A DNA stretch of 64,000 bases from Diprion similis (GCF_021155765.1 NC_060107.1:10774501-10838500), one strand, 5' to 3'. Counted from the stretch's first letter, positions 26,137 to 39,914 are shown. Notes: generated by a model not told the origin, from the letters alone. Numbers and translations: made by a program.

Positions 26137-26891
26137 GAATGGTTTTGAATGTTTGAGCAGAAGTCGACGAATTCAAAAGACACGAACAAGTGTTAAATGG
26201 CGACGTTTCGTCATTTCGTGGTCCACGAAGTGAATCGTAGATCATACTTGTGAATGGATGACTCAAGTCGTGTCACCAGGAAAGAAACAATCAAGACTGA
26301 AAAGACCCAAGGAATTAATCACATGCAGCAAGTACAAAAGATCGCACTTAGAAACGCGACAAGGATGCAGAACAAAAAATAAATAAAAAAACGAGAAACA
26401 CAAAACAACGTAACAAAGCAAAATCCCGATGACCACACATCCTTCCTTGAATTTATACAATTTATACACCTAATGCACTAATGCTGTTTCTACTTGTCGC
26501 TAAAGTCACTTTAAGATAATCCGGATGATTCAAAGTCACTTTAACGATAAAAGCGAATCACGTTTGGACTGAAATTGAAGGTGATTTGTTATATTTATGA
26601 AAATTGTCAAGGAATTTTGAGAAAACTTTGCATTATTCTGATGATGATAGAGAAAGTAAAAAAATTTCCACAAAGTTTTGGAAATAAAGTTAGCTTTTGA
26701 GTCAAACCGGACGAAATCGAACAAAAATTTTCATTAATTCTTTCAATTATTGTGAATTATTTTTTGACGGATTTTATGGGTGAAATAAATTGATCAAACA
26801 ATTGTTTTTTTGTTTCTTACCTTCGATGTTTCAAAAGTTATTCCAGGTGGATAAATAATTATCCAAAATGCCAAAAACTGCCACACACGCT

Positions 26892-27430
26892 CTACTTCAA
26901 ATCTTCATATCTTAATTTGTCTTCCATTAATTGGGCTTCCATTTCATTCTGCTGCAAATTTGAAAATAGCAACAATTGAAGATTGTTATAAACGATTAAT
27001 TTTCAAACATGATTTTCATCAGCGAAACCGCGCTGTATCATATCCTTAAAATATTAACAATATAATTATAAGAATTATGAGAACATTTAAACAGAAATTT
27101 TCAGAAAATATCAAGCTATTCCGCACAAATCTACCAAAATTAATTTCAGGCATATAAATTCAGCTTCATGTATTAAACTCTTAGAAATCATTAAAACTTT
27201 TTAGAAATTAACGTTCCAAGTGAGTTCTTAAAAATTTTTCATAGCTATTGACGTTGAGGATCATTTTTTCCAGAGCTAACATCGAAAGCGAATCACGATC
27301 GGCATAAATTGAAGCATCGAAACATACTTTTTGGCATTGAGCGATGCAATAATGGGTCCGTGGATCATAGCAATTAAAAATTGGTCGGTTGCATGCTGAT
27401 ATATGATCTGGACCTTTGGCCACTTCGACC
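26892..27430 (-). CDS. Weak candidate: two coding-like fragments of an unknown minus-strand gene
   Basis: Fragment A, from an AATAG acceptor-like site near 27430 down to 27208, reads 73 codons including five closely spaced cysteines (C-x6-C-x7-C-x3-C-x3-C). Fragment B (26951-26892) follows a good acceptor (TTTGCAG) and reads 19 charged residues then TAG (begins QNEMEAQLM). A join in phase needs a poor GTCAAT donor after AAC, and no upstream exon or signal peptide was found. The open length alone is not unusual for such AT-rich DNA. It is listed so that it can be tested, not as an accepted gene. Confidence 0.18.
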
Positions 27431-30275
27431 TATTTTTAATCCCATCTGTGTAGTGAAAGGAATTCGAAGTGGGTGAAAATTTCGTAACATTTCGCAGTCG
27501 CTGCATCGTTGGAATCTTAACTAGATTTAGAGCAATTAATAATGAAGAAATACGCGAGAAGCTAGAAAAAATTAGTAACGAGTCGGCTTCTAATTCTAAT
27601 TACAATAAATTCTAGTTTCTACGTTTCACTCGCCTTTCATTATAATACGAAAATTAATTCAAAATCTGCTAACATTTACATCATAAATTTATTCATTCAC
27701 GGAAGTATTTTTTAAATATTTCCAAACGAAAAATTCACCGAAATTTTTTAATACATCCAGGAAAGTTTTTCAATACTGATAAATATTTTTCATGAATTTC
27801 TTTTTCCGTGTTTTTTCGTTATTTGAGTAAATTATTCTGGGTAAAATCAACTACCGAGTTTTTGCAATTTTTAATCTTGCTGTTACTGTCTTGCGTTTGA
27901 ATTTTATGTGATTGTTACTTAACTGCTATATCATACCCTGATATTTCACATGATTTTTAGGACTTCCGTAGGAAATCTCAGAAAAAAAATTTTTCCGGGA
28001 ATTTTAAGACATTGCAAAAAAAAAAAAAAAGAAAAAAAAAAGAAAAGCAAAATAACGCGAATATAATTTTGTTATTTTCAAAAGAAATTTGTTAATTGAT
28101 TTCTAATGTATGTAGTACAAAAAATTCTTTCGTCACACCCTAAAAATTGATGACGCAGTACAGACGACTTGAATGGTTTATTGTTAGTCGCATGAATGAC
28201 TTCACCATTTCTGAGGATTGACTTGAGTCATAATATATATTTTCATAACTGCATTCTGTTTTTTTTTTTTTTTTTCAATGATAATTACACCTATAAATGA
28301 GATGTTGAATTAAAATACTCAACATTTTTTTTATATATAGTACAAGGACGATGCATCGACGAAACAAAAAAATTGTTCACACTGGAATTAAAGAAGGTGA
28401 AATATTAAGAATCGAATTTGAAAAAATTCGAAAGTGTTGAAAAGATGAATTAAAGTAATTTTGAGAAAAATTAAAAGCAATACGAATTTTCAAAATTCTC
28501 CAATTATCTTGTAACAAATTAATACTTTAACTTGCTTATATATGTGAATTTTTTGGCAGTAATTTGCGTACTATTTTGAAAATTTTTTTTGACTTTTGAT
28601 TATCTTCTTTGGTTTTCTTATCGATTTCGTTGAATATTGAGAACACTGCTTAGAAAAAAGATGAGAAAAAATTTCAAGGTGCGAAGGAAAATCTTTCGAA
28701 CAACCGGGAACAAGGATTATTTATCTAAAGATTCTCGCTGTTATTACGTATTGTGGATTTTCCTATTGGAATGTAAACCGCGTTCTCACTTCATTGACTT
28801 CATGTTCGAATAAAGCGTGGCGTTAATGAGGCTGTCATTTCAAGGCGCTTGGATCGGATTTCTCGAGCAGTCATCAGGAGAAAAAGATTAATCATTTTAA
28901 ATCGCGGTGGCGTTTATTTAAGGAGATAAATGCATAACTGGAAATATGCGCTACACTCCTTTAAATATATGTATGTAATAGCACTATTGCAACCTGCAGA
29001 TTCTCAAAAAAAGTTTTATGTGAATTATACAAAGTGAAGAATGTATTCAAATTATATTTATTTTTATAAACGGTATGTTTATAATTTTGATAATGCATGA
29101 CCAATTTTGAATTTTGGTAAAATTTAGAAAACAAGTGTGATCGTGAGAATTTTTCGCTGAGAATATTCTAATATTGAAAATTTTAAACAAATTTTATTGG
29201 AATTCTGTGATTTATCTCGATGAGCCGTCTGATTTTATTTTGCTCACATTAATAACTTAATTCAATTAGGTTCTTTTAGAAACTTATAAAGATTTTACAG
29301 AAGACTTTCAGGTGTTTCTAGTAAATTTAAATCAAGGAATCAAAATTGAAAGTAAACTTTTATTCGAGAAAACTGAAGTAATAGAACTTTTCTGCAAAAG
29401 AAATATTGAAAATTATTCAGTGAGGTGATCAGAAAGTATTTTATACACTTTGTTATAAAGTTCTGAAACACGAAACAAGTAGGTATAATTTTGCAAAAAT
29501 TTTCATTAAACTTGTATACGCGGGTGAACCTGAATATAACTTTTTATAAAATCCCCTTCAAATATCAGAATAATTATAAAAAGTCAACAAGATGACAGCA
29601 AAAAATTAAAAAACGGGGGTTAAATGTTCATTGAAAAATATTTTACAACCAGTTCAATTTTATACTTGGGCAGATTTAGAAAAATTTCATGTGTCTTAAT
29701 TACTAGAAAATTCCAGTAAAATAAGTGTCGTTACAATAGCGGTTTAAATATATCGTTATATTTACAAGGAAATGCGGTCAATTCTGGGTGCTCTGCTTAT
29801 CGTAACATTAGATTTGAATGCTTAGTTCAGTACATTATTCAGTCAAGTAAGGCCTCGACAGCGATTTATTCTTGTTCAAACCTGAAATTATCGGAATAGT
29901 CGCAAGAAAATTATACAGTGCGAGGATCGGAACAAAAAAAAAAAAAAAAAATTGCAAGACGTACTAGACTTGCTGGTTAACGTTGAAAAATTCATTTTCA
30001 ATTATCATCCATGTAGATCTACGTTTTTTTGTTTACCTAGTGAAAGACAAAAATCATTAAGAATTGTATAGAAATCAAAACTAGGAATTTCTCTCCGTTT
30101 AGTTGGACACTTTTATGGTGGAATTTTGCAAGAATTGCCGCCTAGCAAGAATGAAGTAGTACAATTTACGAAAATACTGGGACGCACACGTGGCTTCATA
30201 AAATCTGGTTTACGACTTTCATAAGTGAAGCCCAAATAAATCCTGCGATTACCTGCTCGTCTATTTTGACAAAAG

Positions 30276-30411
30276 TGTAGCGATCAGGACTTCAGAGTTT
30301 AGGGCTGGCGGGTATTTAAACAAAAGACAGTCCACGCGGGTGTAAGACAAAGTACGATCAGCAATTTATTGGTCTTCCTAAGCTCCCCCTTTTGGGTTTT
30401 TACGGGTGACA
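30276..30411 (-). mobile_element. Possible solo LTR (Ty3/gypsy-like ends)
   Basis: Read on the minus strand, the segment starts TGTCACC, has a G-rich tract, AATAAA in the middle, and ends GCTACA. That is the TG...CA style of gypsy LTRs. It is only 136 bp, and no matching 4-6 bp target duplication was seen, so it may be a truncated relic or a coincidence. Confidence 0.3.
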
Positions 30412-31460
30412 CCATTTGTCAATGAAACTTGATATTAGTGCAATGTTGCAGTAATTAAATATGGAGTAATGTCAATCACGTGATTAAAAAAAGTATCGTA
30501 AACTAAAATTTTAAAGAGTAAGAATCTAATTGTGGAGAAAATTAGTAATCGAAGAGTAATATCGAACGATTTTATCAAATTTTTCACCATTTCAAAACGA
30601 TTTGAAATTACAAATAGACATCGATCCAAGTTCCTGTTTGTAATTAATTAAATATTCCTCTTTTTTCATCCTCATTAAAAAATTATCAGATTAGATAAAA
30701 AAAAATTCTACAAGATTCTCAAAACTATAATCTTGTAATAGCTCTGATTATTTCTCATTATAATTTTCATTACTTTTCACTGTATTCGTCCGATTTCTAA
30801 AATTTGTTAAATTTTTTATTAATTGAATACAATTAGGAAGCCATTGACCATGGGGTCTACTTTGGCAACTGAATAACCGCCAAATGATGGCGAAGTTGAT
30901 CGATATTTCGTGAAAAAAAGCTCGTTCACAGTTTAATTTTTTTACCAAAAAATCATCAAACTAGTAATAATAATTATAATTAACGAAAGACAGAGAAATA
31001 GGAAGTTATAGGAAGTTATAGCAAGAAAATGAAGAATAAGGGAATAAATCAATTGTTATACAGTGCGGTGAGTTAAAACTGGACGTTATCTTGCAAAGGC
31101 AAGTCTGCAGGATATTTTTTAAAACTGGAATTCGTCTCTGTTGAGTAAACCAAGTTTCTAAGTCTAATTGTAAGTTTCTAAATTCGTAAGTCAGTTTCGC
31201 GGCAGTTGCCTCAAAGCGGATGACATAATTCACGCGTACTTGTCAGTGATTAGAATGCGGTACTAGCATTTAAACACCACAATGAGAAACTGCGAGATGC
31301 TGCAACTTTGCACATCTACAAATCCAGTATACATTATAACTCACGGCTGAAACACTTTCAGCACCGACAACTTTATCCTATGAAGACATTAAACATTGAA
31401 CTATTCGAAATTTCTTACTCTTTAAAAATATTACCAGCAATAATTTTTTTATTTTATTTA

Positions 31461-31485
31461 TATATTTATATATATATATATATAT
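31461..31485. repeat. (TA)n microsatellite
   Basis: TA-rich tract with about 10 consecutive TA units. Confidence 0.8.
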
Positions 31486-32727
31486 CGATGTAAGCAATTA
31501 AAAACACTTAAAAAAATTTCTCGATCGTCAGGTTGTTAGCAATTTATATTGAATCGTATTTTTTGTACTGACAGTAATAATACGAAGACTGACTACGCGT
31601 TCGTCGAAGCTTTGCTGCAGTTATCTTTCCGATCAAATGTGTGTTCAATAATATTGAAATGCCGACTGAGTTACGAGAGGGTTAAACCTTTCTAGCAGCA
31701 ACGTGTCTTCTGCGAAGTGAGAAACAGCACAATAATAAGCAAACGACGTTGAAGATCTGCTGAGAGATCCGAAAGGCTTTTCCGCGGATGCTGACGATGT
31801 TCAGGATAAACAGCTTTTACGAATAGAATCATTGAACGCAAATATTTTCCCGTCAAAATCGGGAAATCTGCGTCATTTCCTGATGAAAAGAGTCTTCGGA
31901 GTTTCATCAGCATCGTCGTTTTCGCTTCAAGAGAAAAATAACGAAAAAGTTTGATCGCTCATAAGAGCTAAATTAAAAGAGATAATTTTCATACGTTTGA
32001 TAACTATTTTGCAGAAAATTACATCCCCTAAAATTTTGTTTGGTATGTATACAATTTTCACGTATCTGTTAGACTTTGTCAAGAATTTTTTCCAATTCAA
32101 GGAATTCAAGATCCATCGTCAGAACAATCTCCGATTGGTAAAAAACCTTTTCCACTACCGGATATTTCGAGATGAAACGATCTCGCTTTTCAGAATCGGA
32201 AGTGCCTGATAGTTGTGGCTACAAACGCGAGCCGACTGACGTCATTCACTCGCGGTTCACCGCCGGCCGGAATGCGAGCTGCAAACGTGTGTAAACTCAT
32301 GGTCAGTTGTCGTATATATATAGTAGGTCATATAGTTAGAGTTGGAAAACCCGCTGCACTGGAACTCCCAGTCGTCCGACTCTTATTTCTCATTCATTTT
32401 TGGCCACTTCCGGAATTTCCCAGTCTGTTACTTCCGATTGGCTAATCCCCCCTCCCAAAGCGACTCGAGTCGTATTTAGTATCAGATTTTTAATGTTGGC
32501 CCCACCGGATTTGTATGCCATCCCAAAAATTTATGCAATGGCACGAATATTCAACAAAACACAATGGCGTATGTTATACTATCATTGCAAATCGACCTAA
32601 AATCTTGAGTTTATCAGATAGAAAAGACACAGATTGAACTTATATTTTTAGATTATATTTCAGATTTTATTATATAAGTCTCGTACAGCAAATAAAACAA
32701 AAAAAGTGTGTATATACATAGCTTGTA

Positions 32728-32749
32728 GGTGTGTGTGTGTGTGTGTGTT
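32728..32749. repeat. (GT)n microsatellite
   Basis: Ten consecutive GT units. Confidence 0.9.
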
Positions 32750-35512
32750 GTTGAGTGTTGCCAACTTACAAATAAAAAACATGCCTAACTATTATATTTA
32801 ATTTGTAACAATTCATTTTGCAATCATATTTTAGTGGTATACCATAATCGCAACTATCTCAAAATTTATGTACAATTAACCCTTGGATCCTACTCATGGG
32901 AACGTCTAACCCTGGCCCATAATTCTCACGGTCTGTTAAAACCATTTTTCTTACTTTGTTTCATTGAATTTTTTACGAAGAAAAATTCGTACTAGTTTTT
33001 TCTCGTATATACTATATTATTCATCAGTCTTTCAGCTTTCTAATGAAAAAAAAACCTTCTACGACAAACAGTCCATTAGTAGCGTTGATTTGAAGTTCTC
33101 AGGTGTGCCTAACCTCTGTATAGGTTATATTTGTTCAACACAGATAGTGTGTGAAGGTAGCTGGATCCGCGCATTTTATGCAAAAAGTTTTTGATTTTCA
33201 AAAGGGCATACCTGATACCATCATTCAACAATGCCGTATTTTTTAACACTTTCAAGGGCGTATGTTGACTCTTAGGTCCCTCTGCAACATATGTGAGAAT
33301 CTTCGAAATCCGTTTGTTTGGCTACTAGTATGTGTACGATTCATTTACACTCATGCTTACGATTAGATTCGTGCCAATAAATTTACTCGATGTACGTATT
33401 TGTACAAATGACGATTAGGATGTTATTAATGAACTTGCACTCTACTTATAGAAAGAAATAAATGCGGGGGATTATTTGCATGCTCGCACACGATGCGCGA
33501 TAAGGCGAATACGAACGTGATCTTTCACCTCTGCTCATCGATTTTAATTTGCCAATTCCGATGAATCTGCACTTATTTTTTTCTTTTTACGATATTACAA
33601 GAAAGAATTGATATCTTCTCCGTTAAATGCGTCAGCATTTGTTGTTCATAATGGTTGATGATACTCAGTTTTAATTAAACACTTTTTATCTAAAATCTCT
33701 TGATTTCGTGGATATTGAATCATTTTTCACACACATATGCGGGATTTGAAATATTGGTCAAATTGTAAAACAATTTTATTTACAGTATCCTGAATTTTCA
33801 TTTCGAAACAAGTATTAAATTTTTTTAAATCAATTTTAACACTGAGATTTGGTTTATTTTTACAGCAAAACTGATACTTCTGATTTTTCGACTTCATGTT
33901 TCCGAATTCTAATGTGGAAATTTTTCATTATTAATAAGCTATTTTCACATTTTTTTAACCACTAGTAAGCAAATTTCTCTGCATATAACCATTCAAATAA
34001 AACATAAATATCGGAAAAAGAAATGTGATAATGAAAAAACATCATGTATTTAGATTTTGTCCTTTTTCGAGAGTAAATTTGTTTCGCAGTCCAAATTCTA
34101 AGTGTGTAAATGAGAAGACAAGACAAAATTTTAACGTATTGCGCCACGATTTTGTATAATATAAAAATGTGTAATTTCAAGTCGACAATTCACATCAATG
34201 AAAAATAAAAAGAAAAAAAACTTTCATGTAGTAAAATGTAACAAATAAGTAAGTCCTGAGTCAGAATGAGAGTGGAAAATTATGTTGCTGCATAAATCGA
34301 GACGGTGATGCAAGAGAGATGAAAGATAAATGGATCACAGGACTGCAGTTGCTTGAACCGGAAATGATAAATTGCACCGATTCAAAGTACAGTTCCGAAG
34401 AATTGAAACGAGAATTTGAACCGTTTCTTTAGCGGTCGTTGAGTCATTGCGATGGACGTATCAAGTCTGACTAACTTAAAATCTTATCTTAATTCTCTCC
34501 AAGTTTTTTAATGACGGTACGTCAACGCGTCAAGGTTCTCACAATAAATAGTTTGCCATGCACAAACGGAGAATGCCTAATTATAATTATGAGGCAAACG
34601 CCTGTGTTAAGGAGAATTTCGTCTGGAAGACAAATACATTTGAAAATTGTTTGTGATGACTTGGCTGGCAATTGAGAAATCCATTTGTACATAGCTTGGG
34701 AATCCAATCCGTTTCGTAACGCCGAGATAATTCGGGTTGATAACTCGCGACACTCGAAGCCCCTGAGCAAAAATTTCAGGTGAGTAAAACAGATTTCAAA
34801 CAGCATTTTCAGTTTTGATAAAATGAGCAGACACACTTGACTCGAAAAAGACTTTAAACTATTAGAAAAAAGATTCTTCGGAGCTGCAACTATTATTCTT
34901 GAAATTGAAAGTTTATTCCAGTAAATATATTCACATGCAGACGAGTTCTGATCAAAACTTTTGGGGAGGATTTACCATTGAATGTTTTTTTATTTTATTG
35001 AGACAAATATTCGAGACCCTGTTCATTGCTTCGATAATCGTTGTGATGAAAAAATTTTTCCACTATTTTTAAACAACGATCAGAAACCTTGACGAATTTG
35101 TTACGAACTCTGATTTCATGCTAAATATAAATTTTACAAGATTTCACTAAATTTGTAGGAAATTGATATCGAGTTAAATTACAAATTTTTTCTGTCTTTA
35201 AACTTGTGTTTCAACGTGAGTGAAAAGTGTTCGAATCTCCTACCAATGATCAGAAAATAATGAAAAATTATCAAGATTTAATTAATCTTGCCGAATTCTT
35301 AAAAAAAAAAATCATCAGGAACGTTTCTACACAAGGTTGACTTTTAAATCCATTGTAATTCCTACAACTATTAATAGAAAATAATGAAAAATAATTCTAC
35401 CTTACAAGACTGTGATAAAATTCTTATAATATTTTAGAATTTTCACCATCACTCAGAACGTTTAAAATCTTTTGAGGATTTGTCTAATTTTTAAAAGCAA
35501 ATCAAAATTAAT

Positions 35513-35691
35513 CGATTAATCGTCTACATCGATCGATTGTTTTTTCGATTAATCGATGAATCGGCGGTTTCGATTCATATACCGACTGACCAGCAGAATT
35601 ATTATGAGGCAGCATCGAGTAATCGATTAATTAAAAAAAACGATTAATCGAAACGTTCGATAAATCGCTTTATTAAAAAAACGATTAATCG
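35513..35691. promoter_or_regulatory. Cluster of CGATTAATCG palindromes (homeodomain-type sites)
   Basis: Exact CGATTAATCG occurs at 35513-35522, 35546-35555, 35641-35650 and 35682-35691, with further AATCGATTAA/ATCGATCGAT variants between (35621-35630, around 35529). TAATCGATTA and ATTA cores are typical of homeodomain dimer sites. The last two copies sit in an imperfect tandem repeat of about 41 bp. It could be an enhancer or simply a local satellite-like expansion. Confidence 0.45.
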
Positions 35692-35954
35692 AAGCTATCG
35701 ATCAATAAATTAATCGCACATAACTTCGGGAATACTATAATTCGTAATAATTCGTAGATTCGATTCAATTCATCGCGGCTCTGATCAAAGCGAAAGAGGT
35801 AATTGAACCAGATAAAATTTTTCAACCATTTGGGTAAAAGTGATAAATATAAATAGGTGCGAGAATAGGTGATGCTTCGGAAATCGTACGGTAACATCGT
35901 ACAAACGACCCTGGCGTAAATGGCGCGGGGTAAGAGGCAGGTATCTGTAGTGGA

Positions 35955-35971
35955 GGGGGGGGGGGGGGGGG
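35955..35971. repeat. 17-base G run
   Basis: Uninterrupted G17 between TGGA and AGAAGATGG. The overlapping minus-strand reading frames here are only the poly-Pro/poly-Pro-like translations of this run. Confidence 0.9.
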
Positions 35972-37369
35972 AGAAGATGGCGTCGCGCGCACGGTAAAAA
36001 CAACTGCCAGTCGATATCGCGGCCAGTAGTCGACCAAGAGAGCGCTTAAAAGCGGCTCCCGCGCATTTCAAGCAGCGAATTTTGCGATTTGAAAAAATTT
36101 GTTGTAGCCGAATAAAAATTCGTTGAAACGCTTCAAAGTCGGATAGATTTTTTTACCAATTGGCGGTCATGTTGGCGGTAAAAATTTTACAGTGAAAGTG
36201 ATTGGAGTAAGTTGTTGTTTAAACAATTACCGCGCCAAAGATGTTTTGCACGCATTGATTATCGTCGATACCAACATTTGCGCAACACCTAATCTTTATT
36301 TTCTTCGTCTCTGAATCAACTTGTTAATCTAACAGCTATAAGAAGACGACGTTGACATCATCGGTGAGCATTATTCGAACAGTGATAATTCGTTTTAAAA
36401 CTATGATCGAGTTCACGTTATATCCGCTTGTTTTAATCGTTTCAAAATGGCTTTTTTAACGACCGTTTGAGAAAGAAATAAAAAAAAAAAAACATCTCGC
36501 TCCCATTTCAGTATCGTTTTTTCATTTCTTTCTTATAGCGCTCAATTCAAAATTTAAAACGTAATCGTTTACTGGAAATATTCTATGTGAACAGTTTTTC
36601 AACTTGTATTTTAAGCTGTGGGAGTCTGATCGAAGGATAATAAAACCTGAAAACTCTAAGGGAATCTTAAAAAAATTTCTATAATCTCCGAAAGTCATTT
36701 TGTATTATATATTGTAAGAGATTCTCGAAATAAAATATTTGATGAGTATTATTAGAGATTTTTTTTCAGAATATTTGTTAACATTTCCGGAGAATTTGAT
36801 TAAAATTAAAAAAAAAAAACAAGAAAAAAAACATCAACCGTCATTAATTTTACAGTGTTCATCAAAAAATGTTCAGAATATTTATTATGAAATACGAGTG
36901 CAAATTCTCAACCGTAAATTGTGGTCAAATGCAAGTGAATGTGTAAAAATCATTTTCCCTATTTTCGTAGAATAGATTTCCACATTTAACATCAACGTTT
37001 GAACAAATTTGACAATGAAAATAGTTTAGACTTTACTCTTTATGATAATATCTCGCAATTATGAACAATATCTAAAGTTCAGTTTTTTCTACAGTTAATC
37101 CACCGACATGACCCAAACAGGCAATCGCGAAAATTAAAATTTTTTATATCGATTGTTTTATAAGCACTCTAATTTTGCGTCTGGAATTTCGACTCGTTCT
37201 ATTTTAGTATTGAAAAAACGTCCCTGGCTGTTTACGAGTAAATAATTTTGCTGAGCATAGCTTTAGATTTAATCTATAATTTGTAAATGAATGTAGTAAA
37301 AAATTTACCGTTTCGTGCCTGCCAGCTGTGGTTAGAAAATTTACAAACAGTGGCTTGCATAATTTAAAC

Positions 37370-37422
37370 ATATATCTATATATATATATATATATGTATA
37401 CATGTATATGTATACACAATAT
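37370..37422. repeat. TA/TATG-rich microsatellite
   Basis: Imperfect TA repeat passing into ATGTATACATGTATATG. Confidence 0.8.
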
Positions 37423-39888
37423 GATATACCTACATTTATACATATGTGTCTATTATAATAACGAGCAACCTGAAAGATTCATCCGCAACCGCAATGATAT
37501 AATTTTCTTTATTCTCTTATTACAGAACTGGTTTTAGTTCTGACCTACACGAAAGCTATTTGAATGAATGTAGACAAGGGCTTTGCATTATTTCTGTCTC
37601 GTTGTACATAAGGAAGCAACTATATAGATCGAGATTATAGTAATTATTACAGTATATTACTTGTAGAAAAATGCTGATCATGAATATCATGGATCGAGTT
37701 ATTGAAAATAAAATTAGTATGCATTCTCGAACGTGTTTTAATGCCGATTTTTTTTCTTTTTTAATTTTATAACTAGGCTATTACTACAGCTGGTGCTACG
37801 AAACTATAGAAGAGGTATAAAATAGATCCCAAGACTAATAAGATATCAAGTTCAAATACGAAAGCGTTCAAATCAGGATATTACAATTCGAAAGTTCTTT
37901 CTTTAATTAAACAAACGTTAGCCTCGTAGAGTAGAAAAATTCTGAACCTAAGAAACTTAAGGAAAAAACCCAAATCACCAATAAATTTAGATCAATTGCA
38001 CCAGTTTACGATTTTTTTTTTAAATTCTGAGTGTTCGTGTTCGAAAACGGATTTTCAGTTCATCGCAACAATCATAGTCGTAAGCTTATGATTTATTCAC
38101 GAACATATTGACGTTATTGAAAATTCATTTCTTTGGTTTTTTTTTAACCTGCGGGTGTCAATTGATTTTTTTTATTCCAACAAAAAGTGAATTATATAAG
38201 ATTTAAATGGATAACGTGCGCGTTGTACTTTTTTTCATCCTGATTTCCATACAGACATAACATCTGTTGTTTCCTCAATTCTTCACTGGACTGTACTCGG
38301 AAAATTAAAACTCATTTATTATGCGAGGACATAAATTCCCGTTGGCGATCGTTCAAATATTTCGAGGCTGTTTTTCTCTTTCTCTTGACTCACGATCATT
38401 GAAAGGGCATCGCTGGCGTCACTTATATTCCTAAACGCCAACTCGTCTTTGCATGAACAATTTACAGGTGTACAGTCCGGTTAAAACAATCGTCAAATGT
38501 TTAAAATCGTTAAGGAAGAATCGACGAGATTCTATTTGAATCAAAATTTGGGCAAAAAGATAAATTATTCATATAAAAAAAGTTGGGAGAAAAAACTTTG
38601 GAAATTTGTGCAGAATTCATCGATGCGTTTATTACTCGCTGATATTGAACAAACCATACAAATTTGGCGATAGAAAAAGATGTTCGATAATTTCATTGAA
38701 CTCAGATAATTAATTTTTGAAACACTCAGATCAATATCTACGATTTTTATGCGAGTGAAAAAAACGAGAAGCCATTTGATCAGGATGATCCAAATATGGA
38801 CGGCGTTGATATGATCGACGCGAATATTTTCACTCATAATGAAATCGTATTCAGACCGACTTTCAGAATTTTTAAATAACTTGAACGGAATGTGTATAAT
38901 AAATAGTAATTCGTAGTAATTATTTCGCATTTACATTACTTGCCACATGCGTTTATTTCATCACATAAATTCTCGAGTAAGAATTATACATAATGAGAAA
39001 ATATCTCCGGATTACGGATGAAACACTTCCTGTACATAAATTTTCACCTGCATTACACGTGCCTTCGTAATCGAGGATAAACTGCTCTGTGCAGTGCCTA
39101 ATTTTGGAATCACGATTCCCGCTTAACATCTCCTTTCACTTCTCGCTGTTCTTGTACAGTTTTGTTGACATTTGGACTTACAATTAGAAGTATTAAGCAC
39201 TGTTTTATTGCACTTTCAGGGATTTCACCTCGACGTAATTAAAATACAAAATTCATTCGGTCACGACAATATAATCGAATTTTGAGAACAGGCATTTGTG
39301 AACACACCGTGCACGACGAATAAATAAATAGTCCAATTTTATGCAGCTCGCGAGTAACGTTAAGATTATAGTTTTGATGTCAAAAACCACGTCAACGTAC
39401 GAGTTACTTAATACGATGCGAAGGACGTCGGAACTGGTTTCACTATTTGACGATTAATACCTCGTAAAGCGAAGTCGTAAACCTTCGGACAAGTTTCCAG
39501 TCTCCGAATTCATCGCGACTATGTGGCGAGTGATGTTTAATAAGAAGAAGACGAATTCATAACCTATAATTATCTAATCACAGCTGTAATTAAAAAAGAT
39601 TCTTATCAGGAAAATCAAGACTCTTCTGTCACTTTTGTTTTACAGTATCGATCAGTGAATTAATTATTCAGTTGCATTCTTCCAGTCAAAAATTTCTTTC
39701 ATTCATTCGCGGAAATCAGATACGCCATTTTGTTGGCAGTGAACTGCAACCATTGTCGTATTAATCAATAAACCTTGTTTTCTATCTCATATTTTACCCC
39801 AAATTGACTAAATGTCACAAAATGAAAGTTCAATAGCTTGTACGACGCTCTCCGTGTCTTGATATTTGTAAATTTGGTCTAAAATGAA

Positions 39889-39914
39889 CAGCTGATTGCC
39901 ACTCCTGACGCCAT
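39889..39914 (-). promoter_or_regulatory. Bipartite promoter-like motif ATGGCGTC-N12-CAGCTG
   Basis: On the minus strand ATGGCGTC (39914-39907) is followed after exactly 12 bases by CAGCTG (39894-39889). The latter lies inside ATCAGCTGTT, a match to the AWCAGCTGWT core-promoter E-box. It faces the plus-oriented copy 0.6 kb to the right. Confidence 0.4.

Larger units (their letters stand above)
22736..30000. other. Gene-poor region, part 1
   Basis: AT-rich sequence without a convincing gene. Notable items: a perfect CGCCGC/GCGGCG hairpin near 24298-24313; paired GATA-type sites (AGATAA, TTATCT) near 25422-25440; a perfect 10-bp-stem hairpin at 26113-26136; a weak two-part minus-strand coding candidate at 26892-27430 (listed separately); and poly-A/T runs near 28017-28040, 28259-28275 and 29933-29951. 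Confidence 0.5.
30001..36100. other. Gene-poor region, part 2
   Basis: No supported coding exon. It contains the LTR-like segment, a tandem AGGAAGTTAT pair near 31008-31021, TA and GT microsatellites, and a CpG-richer stretch around 32220-32320 with TGACGTCA (CRE palindrome, about 32237) and TATATATATA (about 32312) that looks promoter-like. It also has an octamer ATTTGCAT near 33475, the CGATTAATCG cluster at 35.5 kb, and the 17-G run. The minus-strand frame at 31692-31913 (73 codons) is somewhat less AT-rich than its surroundings but is unsupported. Confidence 0.5.

Noticed and set aside
31692-31913. 73-codon minus-strand frame, less AT-rich than its surroundings
   Set aside because: No acceptor or donor partner, no recognisable motif; left as sequence to test.
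35685-36071. Three overlapping minus-strand frames of 71-128 codons
   Set aside because: All run across the G17 tract, which reads as poly-Pro in any frame; no splice context or homology.
38565-38930. 121-codon minus-strand frame
   Set aside because: Ile/Phe/Asn/Lys-rich composition typical of chance frames in AT-rich DNA.
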